From: Buxus sempervirens
Lineage: Eukaryota > Streptophyta > Magnoliopsida > Buxales > Buxaceae
Direction of reading: 5' to 3'
Assembly (NCBI GenBank): GCA_947561395.2
Contig: OX387184.1
Span: 19,865,687 to 19,929,686 of the forward strand
DNA: 64,000 bases
The translations under genes were made by a program, and so were the position numbers. This document shows positions 12,055 to 23,162 of the stretch, one piece after another. Under the pieces are notes generated by a model, which was not told the origin of the DNA, ran no database searches, and saw nothing but the letters and a program-made list of their open reading frames with translations. The first letter of the stretch is position 1. The number at the start of each line of letters is the position of its first letter.

Positions 12055-12142
12055 AAGGCTGTTTGATATAACTTTTCAAAGTACAAAAGTTAAAAAATTC
12101 TATTTTAAAAAGTAACTTTTAAAAGTTATACCAAACAACCTC
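12055..12142. mobile_element. small foldback MITE, about 88 bp
   Basis: Ends AAAAGGCTGTTTGATATAAC and GTTATACCAAACAACCTC are inverted repeats around an A/T-rich middle with ACTTTT/AAAAGT motifs. No convincing TSD could be set. Confidence 0.55.
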
Positions 12143-13013
12143 TAACTAATCAATAATTCTATAATGACAAACTCCTGGCGTGGACCAGACGAAGAGGAAC
12201 CTTGATGGCGACGGAGTTTACAGTTGGCCAAGTTTGTCTTTAAATCCATGCACGATAAGTGACATCACGGGAGAGTGAGGCGGATGGAGCAGTGTTTTGT
12301 ATGTTTCTTTATATCTCATTCTACCATGCAAGTATCCAAGGGCCTTATTTGTCGGCAAAGTTAAGGTTTTCTTGCTTGACAAGAAAAACTCTAAATCCCT
12401 TTGTTTCTTTAATGAAAGATTTTCATCATTTTCGCCTCTGGACATTGTAAGATACTGTTAGGATCAAGCATTTATTATTAGACTAATAATTTAAGTTTGT
12501 TAAAACACAACTTTATTTCTTTATACCATTAGTAGGATGCTGGACTTTAACTCAACACCCCCCAATAGAATTTGTGTCTATGTTTGATTGTCATGTGGCT
12601 TGACGTCCTATGTCCACCCTTATCTTCAAACCTAAGTAGCTTTCCTATTGGTTAAATACAGCAAGAAGGAGAAGATATATGAATAGTGTCGGAGAGGAAC
12701 ATACATTGATTAGGCTATCATTTGCTAACCACTGAACAATATATCTGTTAAAAAAATTAAAATAGTCATACAAGCAAAGGGGTTTGTTTCTCTATTTAAT
12801 TACTGGGTTTGTATATTAAGAGAGAACGGAAAAACTATGAATACTTCTATATTTACGTTACCCACTTCAACTGCATTATATATATAGAGAGAGATAGAGA
12901 GAGAGGCAAAAGTGATGAGCATTATAACAATGAAACAGTAAGATAAACCATTGTGCTATAACACCGGCATACGGATATAGAGTGAGCAGCAGAAGTTGCT
13001 TAAGGAAGAAAAC
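12143..13013. other. intergenic, likely 3' flank of the small gene
   Basis: AT-rich sequence with a GAGAGATAGAGAGAGAG microsatellite near 12887. I see no coding sequence. Confidence 0.4.
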
Positions 13014-13208
13014 TTAAAATGCTAGCATAGAAATAACTGCGTCATGGCCACTGCAACAAACGAAACGGATGCTGGAACGGGTCAGAAGCTTCAGATTTTT
13101 GAAGAAACAGGCAAATATCTTGCGCTTAATGCCTCCTCTAGCTGGAGGAGCTACAAAGCTCCTCTTGCTTTTCTTCCTGGACGCTGGTTGGGGCGAAGGT
13201 GATTCCAT
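13014..13208 (-). CDS. small basic protein with APPARGGIKRKIF motif (64 aa), function unknown
   Basis: A 64-codon single-exon frame starting at ATG 13208. The N-terminal third is rich in Ser, Pro and Lys (SPSPQPASRKKSKRS), followed by APPARGGIKRKIFACFFKNL at about residues 20-39 and a short hydrophobic tail. The same core appears in the frame at 37443-37631 (PPRRGQIKRRIFGCLVKK), which argues that both code for protein. I remember short plant proteins with a PPRRGQIK motif and no known function; I could not check this. A (GA)n tract lies about 130 bp upstream of the start. No signal peptide or organelle motif is obvious. Regulation and splicing are unknown, and an upstream exon cannot be excluded. 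Confidence 0.55.
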   Translation of the reverse strand: MESPSPQPASRKKSKRSFVAPPARGGIKRKIFACFFKNLKLLTRSSIRFVCCSGHDAVISMLAF

Positions 13209-13339
13209 ATGTTCGTGTTTCGGGGCTGAAAAAATGGAGATTTTAGAGGTTTATGAAAGGATTGACGAGGAGGCCAGAGAAAGGAACGAAGATGTTTGAA
13301 TGAAGATATCTGGGGTTCTTGATGGTAGTTTATATGCAC

Positions 13340-13360
13340 GAGAGAGAGAGAGAGAGAGGG
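13340..13360. repeat. (GA)n microsatellite upstream of small gene
   Basis: About ten GA units. Read on the gene's strand this is a (CT)n tract, a common feature of plant 5' leaders. Confidence 0.8.
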
Positions 13361-14284
13361 AGGGGGAAGTCAGTCAAATCTAGTTTTTATCTTTCAAGGG
13401 TATTAATATATTGAGATGATGTGATCATCAAATTTTCATAGTTTGTACGATGAGATCAAGAGAGAGAGAGATAAGTCAGTCAAGTCTTGTTCTTACCGTC
13501 GTGGCTTAGATGGTTTCACTAAATTTAGTTCTTGGACTGATCATCCATCCTCTGATTCATTTGATAAGAGGCATGTGATTCCTTCTACCGTTAGTTTTAC
13601 GTGTGGGCAAGGTTAATTAATTAGCTGGACTTATTGAGTATCTAAGAATATTCAAAAGAAAGATAATAATTTTAAATTATCTGTATTGATTAGAAGAAAA
13701 GATCCAATGGTTCAAGATGGTGGCTGCTAATTAATGCGCAAAGACCATTACTAATTAACTTGATGAGAAAAATTATAGCCAACTAAACAGATCAACGCAT
13801 GAAACAACCAAGAAATTAAAAAAGAAAAAAGAAAAAAAAAAAGGAAAGGAAAAACATCCTTGAACACTATAAGAAGGTATTATGAGCCGAGAAAACTCAT
13901 GGGCTAACAATAGAAATATGAATATCTTGTCTTCCATCATTGATTTCTTGAATGTCTAGCTATAGAGACTAAAATGACCCAATTCATATCCTTTTCATTT
14001 TTCACCTCCAAGTCTTAACCTTGAGCTTGTTCTAGTTTCAGCAGCTATTAAAAGAAAAAGCTATGGAGCTTCCACATATATATATATATATGGCTTGGTG
14101 AGGAGGTATTACGATCAAATCCCTTGCATGCAAGGTGAGTCCTAAGGACTGAACCCAAGACTGCCTATATGGACCGTTGAACTTTCATGGTGATATAATG
14201 ATAGTCCAATCCCTCGACTAAGGCAGGGATGATTGGTAGTTATGGCTCAATCTGAACATTGCGTAGTAGAAAGGAAGCCATTAT
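13361..14284. other. intergenic, possible promoter side of the small gene
   Basis: Phrases like AGTCAGTCAAATCTAGTTTT recur (about 13367 and 13472), and an (AT)n tract is near 14079. Nothing else is supported. Confidence 0.4.
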
Positions 14285-14306
14285 GGTCCTGTGAGACATG
14301 GATTCG

Positions 14307-17300
14307 TGTAACGCCCCGGATCCGGGTTACGTAAAATAACCGTAACTCGTACCCGAAGGTTAATTAAAAATCCACAGGATCAACAGAGTAAGGGAAAACA
14401 TGAAATAAAATAATATAAAGATTCAAATGCATGACATCAAGGTTCACTAATTTCCCCAAAACACTATTCAAAAGTAATACAATGTTCATAATAAAACTCA
14501 CTAGAGTAAGTAAAACCAACTACTAAGATCTACTCAATAAAATAATCCTCCTCACGATACTCCGGATAGTCCACCGGATTATCAACCCCCACGGTATCGC
14601 CCTCGCCTAAATCTGAAAACAAAACAAAACAGTGAGATACGACGATCTCAGCAAGTAGCAATGCATGCAAAAAATACAGTTATAATAGTTCTAAAACATG
14701 CACAAGTTATAATCACTTAAGTTACGATTAACCTCGGTTAATCCGACTAATCTCGGAAAAACATCGTCAATTACAATTTCGGAACACATTATATATTAGG
14801 ACTCGTGAAGTTTGTCTATTTTGTGTGGCTAAGCACTAGAGTTCCAGACAATCCAGTCTAACACTGCAACAGCTCGAACATCCAATATCGTCGCCCTCAT
14901 GGCGGAAAAACTCAAGTGACCTCACCATCATGGTGGAAACGGAGTTGCTGCAGCGCTTCCCTCATGGAAGGCCTCTCCATCATGGAGGAAACGCACGAAG
15001 GAACTCCAGACTTAAATCCAAACAAAACATACAAATTCCACCTACAACTAGACTGTGGATCCACACTAAGTCTCGTCCTTAATATTTTGATAAAAATTCT
15101 CATATACTGTGCAAATTTAACATAAAACCATGCTTCTAATGAAAGAAGACATTTTATAATTAATAATACCAATTTGTCGATTCACATAATCACTAAACTC
15201 ATCCATCATTAAAAATTTACAGCAATTGGTACATACCTTAGAAACACTTACAATTTCATCAAATGGAATCAAATGAACATATGAAGAATCCAGAATCAAA
15301 AACATTTCAGATCTTAATTAAAGTTCAGCAATATCAATATAAGGTTAAATCAGTTCCTTAATTCCTAAATAACTATTCCTCTTAGATTTGAAGTTCAATT
15401 CTGATAACACTTTACTAATTAAGTCTAACATTTTGATATCATATATGCTGGTCATAATAAAAGTCCAGATGAAGTAGTACATAGGTTTGACACAAAATAA
15501 GCTCAAAGGAGTCTCCCTATATGCTGCAGAAAATGAAATCTTGAACTTTCTATCATCTTTCTTAACCACCCTTTAATTAACGTGATAACTAATTTTCCAT
15601 TAGTTTCATAACAGTAGCTGTAGAAAATTCATAACCTCCCTTTAGTATGACTCATCCCAACATTCATCTTGACTCATAGTATAACATGACCTCCTTAGGA
15701 TTCTAACAACCTTACATATTAGTTCTTATATTTCAACTTCTGAACCACTTCCAATCCTTTAAAAACAATTGTCCAGAAAATTCAGAAATGGAAAAAGAAT
15801 TTAACTATATCAATAACCACAACAAGAGTACACCAATAGTATCTGCCGAATCCTATACTTGCATTTACTATCTTTAACCACCACAAGACTTTCAAAATCT
15901 GATTTATCCAATAGAAATCCTAAAATTTATTTCACCAAAGTTTTCCCATGATTTCTGAAGTGATAAACTATTTTGATCAATTCATTTAAACAGGTGTTAG
16001 TGTTAGAGGTTTGAAGTATCACAATGTTAAAATACAAACAGCAGCACCTTACCCTTAACTTTGCACTGGTGCTGACCTGCAGAACTTGGCGCCAGTTAAG
16101 TTCAATATTACCTCTTTGCTGAAATTAAAATCCATCCAAATTACCCACTGGTGGGTTCCTCCATATACATTTGATTTTCAGAAAATTACTCAAGGTTCCT
16201 ACAACCCCTTACTGGTGTTTATGGAGTTTTTACTAAAAAGGTTTAAAGGATAGAAACCTTACATTCTTAACTCCACAACAGCAGCCGCCCACTTCTGTAG
16301 GTTCATTTAGAACAAAATTACTAAGCTAGAACAAGGCTTCACTCCAACTAAAAGGCTGCACCATACACCTAAATTGGTGCTGGGAAATGACCTCACCAGG
16401 TCAGCAACCCTTGGCACCAGGTTAGACCACCCAAGAGGTAACTAGTGCTGACCTCCCAACTGAATATCTAGTGCTTCAGCACTTGGCGCCAGGTTAGACA
16501 AACTGAATATCTAGTTTTTTTATTTCAGTACTTGGCGCCAGGTTAGACCACCCAACTGAATAACTAGTGCTGACCTCCCAAGAGGTCAACAGCACTTGGC
16601 GCACCTTGCTATCTTTCCTTGCTCAAACGGATTCTCCACCTGTGGCTAATTCCCATTTTAAAAAAAACTGAACCTTAACTCCCATTCGAACCACTTCTAA
16701 TATTTTGAAAAACTTCTAAATAATACAATCACACTGATTTGAGTTCAAACTAACTAAGACTAACCAAACTTATAGATCAGACAGCCCTCAAGATTTTTTC
16801 TTAATTCAGATTTTTCTTCAACCTGCTGCTATTGCTAACTATCAATTGATTCCCAGATTTATTCAATGTTTAACAGATGGAAACCTTATGTTTTTAATTC
16901 CCAACAGCAGCCGCCCACTACTGTAGGTTCATTAGGACAAAATTACTAAGTTGGAACAAAGCTTCATTCAACCCAAACACCCATAAGTTTTCCTCAAAAC
17001 TTCTGCATTGTTTAACTTAAGGTTGCTGGTAAATATTTTCTTAAGAAGTGAACCACATCACTTCAACCAAGCCATTATCACATGATGGAAACAAACCAAC
17101 AACTCAAATATTTCCATACGAAATTTTTCTAATTAGACAAAAGATAAAAAAAAAAACTCAGATCAACATTATCCTACGAACAGATTTCTGTAAATCTCTG
17201 GTTTCTTCAAATCTGGAAATTTGAAATTGAACAACACAATGCAAATAAAGGTTTTGGAAGGTGCTACTCGCCTCTTGATTCCCTCTTCACCAAAACAGCA

Positions 17301-17897
17301 ACTCAATGGATGATCTTCACGTCTAGCATCTCCAAACAGCAACTCTGAACTGAACGTCTCTTGCTCCAACAGCAATGGACGACCTCCTCTCTACAAAGCC
17401 AAGGTTTCCTTCTTCTTCTCCAAGCAATCCTCTCCACTCACCTCAACTCTCAGATCTACTTTCCATCTGATTTGCCTTCTCCGACTTTGTAACTGTTGGT
17501 AACGCCCGGAGATAAAGCATATGATACGTTCAGCAACCAGCAAACAAAACCATACGTTTTTTTTTTTAAAAACTGTTTGCATGCTATTTTTTGATCAAGT
17601 GTGGTGCCTTACCACCATATCACCTACACCAACAACCTATTCTCTTTTAATACTTTGATTTATCAAATTTTAAATGAAATATTTGTACCACTAATATTTA
17701 ACAAAATTATTACATATTACTTATTGAATATTAAAAATTGTATCCTAACTTGACTTACCTTAGTTTAGCTAAATCCAACCTTTAAGAAATTTACCAACTT
17801 GCCCTTGTGCATTGATCACCTGAAAGTCCACCACATAAAGAAATAATTTATATTAATTATTTCTCAAAATAAATACCAAAAATTTCGGGGTTTTACA
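14307..17897 (-). mobile_element. Tekay/Del-like solo LTR nested in copy b
   Basis: Ends TGTAACGCCCCGG and CGGGGTTTTACA, with a perfect 5-bp TSD ATTCG (14302-14306 and 17898-17902). It is the reverse-orientation relative of 4834-8198 and shares the CATGATGG palindromes (about 14896-15000). The expected TATA position, near 17130 on the minus strand, is not preserved. No internal coding region. Confidence 0.9.
16360..16612. repeat. tandem/inverted repeat block inside LTR
   Basis: The phrase CTTGGCGCCAGGTTAGAC occurs twice, and related forms (CTTGGCACCAGGTTAGAC, CTTGGCGCACC) occur twice more. They alternate with CTAGTGCTGACCTCCCAA, giving AGTGCTGA/TCAGCACT inverted pairs. Confidence 0.7.
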
Positions 17898-19709
17898 ATT
17901 CGTCATCTCCGATGACTTCCGTTTATCGTCACGCGGGGATCGATAAAATGTTAAGAGTCGCCACCATCCATTTTAAGGTGTGAATGGACACCAAAGGGTT
18001 CATAGATGTCAAATAGAGCCAAAGTAGCTCTAATACAAGGAAAATCCAGAGATTGGGTACGGGGAATTATTTATGAGCAGGGGAAGGTGTTAGGCACCCC
18101 CGCTCATCCGTCTAAGACGGTTACCACATGCTTGCTTATACTTTAAATCATTTGTTAGTAAAATAAACAAAGTGGTGCTTGACAAGCACAATGTGTGTGA
18201 CCCTTCCACATGAGAAATCTAATGAACTTAGACTCTCTTCGTGGATCTATCACTTTTAAAACTTCATGAGTGAAGAAAAATCAAAGTAAAAATGATGAAA
18301 ATCAAGCTAAGGCGAATATGGAGAAATTAGGTCAAAAAAGCTTGAAAGCTTTGATTAACCCTAACTTACTAAATTTAAATCCAAATCAAATGAAACCAAA
18401 ACCATCTGAAAACTGGTATATATTAAAATATACGGTAGAAAATTCAGCTCGATCCGATTCAAAACTAGAGAGAAATCCACATCCGAAATCTGCTGTTATA
18501 ACTCAGAAAAAGTGTCAAGTAGGCATTTTCAAAGCTCTATTCGTGGAGTTTGGCTCAATAAAAATCCATGAAAATTGGTATGGAGGAAGTATGTAGGGCC
18601 ATCTTTCCAAAGAAAAAGACCTCACACCAATCTCTATCCGGATGTGACTTGTGTGCTCTCTTGAACAGGCCTAGAAGACCACAGATGAGCTCTGGACTAT
18701 GCCAGCGAGCACTTCTGAGTCAACTGAGCACCCAAGACACAAAACAGATTGAAATCTGCTGAAACCAGTTGGAAATGAAAATAGACTTCTCAAAGAAAAC
18801 TCAGAAACTGGAATCGTAGGAAACGGATTAAAACCGAGCAAATAGTGCACCATCAAAGCGGCAAGTTCAGCAATCTGGGCTGAACTGTCTTACAAACTTT
18901 GAAGAGATGGTGTCAAAAATTGGCTACATGGAAGTGGACGAAAATTTCCAGATATTAAATAGACTTTCCAATCTATCACATGTCTTTGGAATCACTCAAA
19001 AATTCATCCGGAGGATGAAGTTATAAGCATTCCAAGACAGGCTACAGATCTGTCCTGTTTTTGAATAACTTTGAATAAGAAGCCAAAATCAGTGTATGTG
19101 TGCAAGTGGATTCGACCAAAACAATTTAAAATCATGAAAAACAACTCATGAACTTCTAAAAACTCATTCTAAGGCCAATGATCTCAGATTTTCCATATTT
19201 ACATGGAAATCCAAGATCTAGCCTATTTTGATAAAAAAAAAGTGGAAAGTGGGTGCAAAGATGTGGAAAATCACATTTCTATGAGAAAGTTGGAATCCAT
19301 GGCTATTGAGAGCATGGATTCACATCTTCTCCAAATGCAAAAATGATCAGAGAAGCATTCAAGGGCTCAAAATAACCATATAGCATGCTTGCACATCATT
19401 TGAGGGTTCTAAACCTAGAGGATCCATTCCACCTTCCTTTTCCCCAGGCTCTCTCTTCACGTTTTACGGCTAGAGAGGATTCCCAGGTACTTTAGAAGGG
19501 GTTTGGGGCTACAAACAACATCAAAGCCTTACACTACAGAAAGGTAGAAGATGAGAGATTGCTAGAATGTAAAGAGGAAGCAATAAATCAAAATGGGCTT
19601 TACCTTAGTAGCTTGAGCAGTTGAGTAGCCAATCCAGCAGAGGTTCTCCTTCTTCTTTGCAGAGCTTCTAAGCTTCAGATTGTCAGCCATTTGCAAGAGG
19701 AGGACCTCT

Positions 19710-19719
19710 CTATTTATAG
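19710..19719 (-). promoter_or_regulatory. TATA box of Tat-like LTR copy b
   Basis: CTATAAATAG on the minus strand. The same box lies at the same place in copies c, d, e and f. Confidence 0.65.
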
Positions 19720-19917
19720 GCCAAGCCAAGGGTAGAAGAGTCCCAAGGGTAGGCCTAAAAGGCCTTCTAGATTATTCCAATTCTCCTCCAAGGCTTGAAT
19801 TGGAGTAATTCAGCAAGTTTCGGAGGGTGAAATAGGGAGTTCAAGTCCCTAAGAGAGAGGTAATATGCGTAAATAAGGCTCAGAGATCGAGCCATTTCGC
19901 AAAGCCTCGAAACAGCC

Positions 19918-20187
19918 AAAACCGTATACACAGTACGGTTTCTACAGAACCGCCACTTAAAGTGCGGTTCATGTATAAATTTGACCAAACCGCATATACA
20001 GGGCGGTTCAAATCAGTTCTGCTTTAATTGAGTGCTGTCCACGCGGCTTAACGGCCGAAGCTTCGCGAAGCCACGTGGCCGCCAGCGCAACAAGCCTTGA
20101 TGTGAACCGTGCTGTGTGTGCGGTTGCAACCGCACATACAGAGCGGTTGAGACCGGATTATAAAAAAACGCATACACAGTGCGGTTG
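19918..20187 (-). repeat. U3 array of GCGGTT-type palindromes (six units)
   Basis: Six units of about 20-24 bp with inverted ends such as AACCGCATATACAGGGCGGTT and GAACCGCCACTTAAAGTGCGG. Two adjoin each other near 20104-20149. The centre usually reads ATACAG or similar, while the stems keep ACCG and CGGT. Confidence 0.85.
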
Positions 20188-20304
20188 GCACTGATTTTGA
20201 AAGTTTTTGAAAGTTTGACACATGTCAAGGCTCAAATAAGACCTTTGGAGCCCTTCTTAGTTAATCTCTTATATTGGGGTGCAATTTGGGGTGTCTACAG
20301 GTCC

Positions 20305-20490
20305 ACCCAATGGGTCAGCCACGCTAGTAGCCTCATTCATTTTCACTTACCAATAAAAAGAAGTTATTAAAAAGAAAAACAAACAAACAAACAAAAGGAC
20401 AAAATCACAAGTGGGTAATATGATGTGTTAATAGCAGGATTTCAAAAAAAAAATCCCCCTCTAGAACAAGTAGACCTCCCCTCTTTCATT

Positions 20491-20552
<62 letters not shown>

Positions 20553-21087
20553 AATCTACAATTATTCTACAATTTGTCTTATTTCATGTTTTCGAGGCTG
20601 GTCGATTTGGATCTGAAGACTGAAACACTCTAATTTAAGCATCAATTTGTTTTTTGTCATTGTCCCAGTTAATCTATTTTATAAAACCAACCCATTGTTG
20701 TCTACCTAACATTTTATACCCAAAACACCCTTTAATTTTTTCCCAATTTACTCCGATGCCAAGGTTTGTTACTGCCACGTGTATGAGTATCATAACTAAC
20801 TACCCATATAACATTCTATTGTCAAAAGGCCCTTCTTTGTTTCTAATTCTTTTTCTAGTCACGCATTCCCTAGTCTTGGTAATAACCAATATTCTGATAT
20901 ACATATTTTGCAGTGACAAAATAAAGGAGTTCAAGCCACAAGTAGCATTATAACACGGTCATGATATCTACTCTAAATTCATGGATAAGTTCGATTAATT
21001 TTATGTCTCTCTTATTATGTTTTTGTGGGTTGAAAACACCACACCAGCAACTCCTCTATTTCCATGTCCAGAAATGGAAGCAAATGC
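20305..21087. other. intergenic, contains a long (CT)n tract
   Basis: No supported gene. The (CT)n tract is listed separately. The 99-codon frame at 20654-20953 has no recognisable domain. Confidence 0.5.
20496..20551. repeat. (CT)28 microsatellite
   Basis: An uninterrupted run of about 28 CT units, likely length-polymorphic. Confidence 0.95.
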
Positions 21088-23162
21088 CCTACATTTAGGG
21101 GTGCAACTCGGTTCGGTTCGGTCCGGGTTGATGCCAACCCAAGACCAAACCGACATTACATATAATGAACTCAAAACCGAACCGAACCGAATTAAAAACC
21201 GAAAACCTAAAACCGAAAACCGAACCGATATTAAATAAAATAACTGAAACCCAAACCGAACCGAACCGACTTACATGAGATCAGTTCGGTTCGGTTCGGG
21301 TCGGGTCGCGTTATACCTAACCTATTTTCCATTACACAATGCTCATTTTTCATCTCCAAATCCTATTTGGACCAAAAAAGTCCTTACATAACTACAATCC
21401 AATTGATACTTGATACACAAAAAAATCCTTACATAACTACAATCCTTACATAACTACAATCCAGTTGATACACAAAAAAACATAACCAAAATAACACATA
21501 AACATTCCAATTGCTCCCATGAAATCTGCGAAGGCAATTAGTGCACCAATGCACAATGCACACAGCCACACACCACCAAAGGCAGCAGCTTGAATATACA
21601 ATACCTGTAAAGGAAATTCAGCAGAAGACAAAGTAGATTACATTAGTAACTCAAGGTATACAGATGAAGGAAGAGAGTGCAATTTTCCCCCTTTTCTGCA
21701 GCAGGATTACTCCTCTTTAGTTTGAGGTATACAACAGTTTTCATTACAAATTATACAAACAATACAACACAGATTTCAACATAAAGAAAGATACTTCAGT
21801 TATATTGGATGGGACTAGACATAATCCTAACACACTAATCTTACCACAGATTAAAGCTAATTTGATAACCGCAGTGGGGTTTGTCTCATTCAAACTTTTT
21901 TCTTTCTCATTTCTTCAAATCTTTGAACAAGGAACAGTTCGATGGCTTTTGCTGCAGGACAGTGTATTTCACATAATTACTTCCTCCAATGACTATCACA
22001 CCCCAAATCGATTTCCAACACATAAACATGATTTGAGTGTGAAGGGAGTCATACACATCAGAATATTTTTTTAAAGAGAGTCCTTTGATTTGATTTCCAA
22101 ACAAGTATAGCAGAAGTGTTATACAAAATTTGAAATAAAGTAATTTTTTTTTCCTTTTGGGAAACAAGTATTAAACTGAAATCCAAAAAAATAAATACAA
22201 AACTGATACAAGGATCAAAATCCAGGATCTAAGAGAAGAACTACCAGAAGTCTAAACAACTATTAAATTACAAGATTTGCAATGGAAACTGATAAAGTAA
22301 AAGTATATACATATGCGTATGCTACACTTGCACATATGGACAGACAGAGAGAGAAATGAAAGGAGGTCCCATGTCTCACCAGCTTTAGAATCCTGGTGAG
22401 AAGTGGGTTTTTCTGCTACATAAGAGGATTATGAGGGAAAATCAGGTCATCCAACGGACAAAGGATTCTACAGATAGGCCACAGAAAACAATTTATATGA
22501 TGTCTTCCTTTAGATCGAAGTACATATGCCATGTGGTAAAAGTGCCACTTTATTCTTGTGTGAAGTTATGCCAAGACTAGAATGCATGATAAAGTTTACT
22601 TTTTGGTTGCAACCAAAAAGTAAACTTTACAAATAGTTTACACGAGAGAAGACATCATATAAACAGAAAAGAGGATGGACACGAGAGAAAGGCTAAACCA
22701 AATAGTAGTTTTACAAAATATCAGCTTAGTTTATTTGTGAGATTTGTTTCTACAAACAACTTGTGTTTCTAAAGATTGGTTGGCCTAAAACCACCAAGTC
22801 TAAACCCATGTTTTCTAGAAGACACATGGACATCAGCCAATTTAAACAAAAGAAAGGTTCCTTTTCTTCAATCATTGCACACATGTAAATATATGAGTGT
22901 CTAAGAAATCCTGTATAATGAAGAGGAGCTAAAAAGATGAGCAGCTCTATGTTAATTAAAAGCATAGATGTACATGAAGAATATGAAACTCATTCAATTC
23001 CAAAATACTAAACCAACTAATATTGCAGAAAGCAACATAAAGATGTATTAAGAGTCTCAAAACCAGGATCATGATGAACAAATACCTAAAATAAACTAGA
23101 ATCTTAAAAATCTATTTACCTCAAGTACACAGTGTCACAACCACGCAACACATACTAGTATC

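Larger units (their letters stand above)
14290..20299 (-). mobile_element. Tat-like solo LTR, copy b, split by a nested Tekay-like LTR
   Basis: Ends TGTGAGACATGG and GGGGTGTCTACA, with a perfect 5-bp TSD GGTCC (14285-14289 and 20300-20304). After its first 17 bases it is interrupted by 14307-17897; the LTR proper is about 2.4 kb. The TATA box on the minus strand sets its sense direction (TGTAGACACCCC to TGTCTCACA). It carries the reverse complement of GGTGCCTAACACCTTCC at about 18084, the leader motif at about 19456-19472, and a palindrome array in U3. No gag-pol remains. Confidence 0.9.

Noticed and set aside
19918..20187. CRISPR-like array
   Set aside because: Units are palindromes with unequal spacing and no spacers of constant length, in a plant LTR.
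21446..21631. Hydrophobic 61-codon minus-strand frame as a membrane protein
   Set aside because: It is inside the hAT element 3' of the transposase. The sequence is duplicated (CCTTACATAACTACAATCC) and looks like 3' untranslated DNA.
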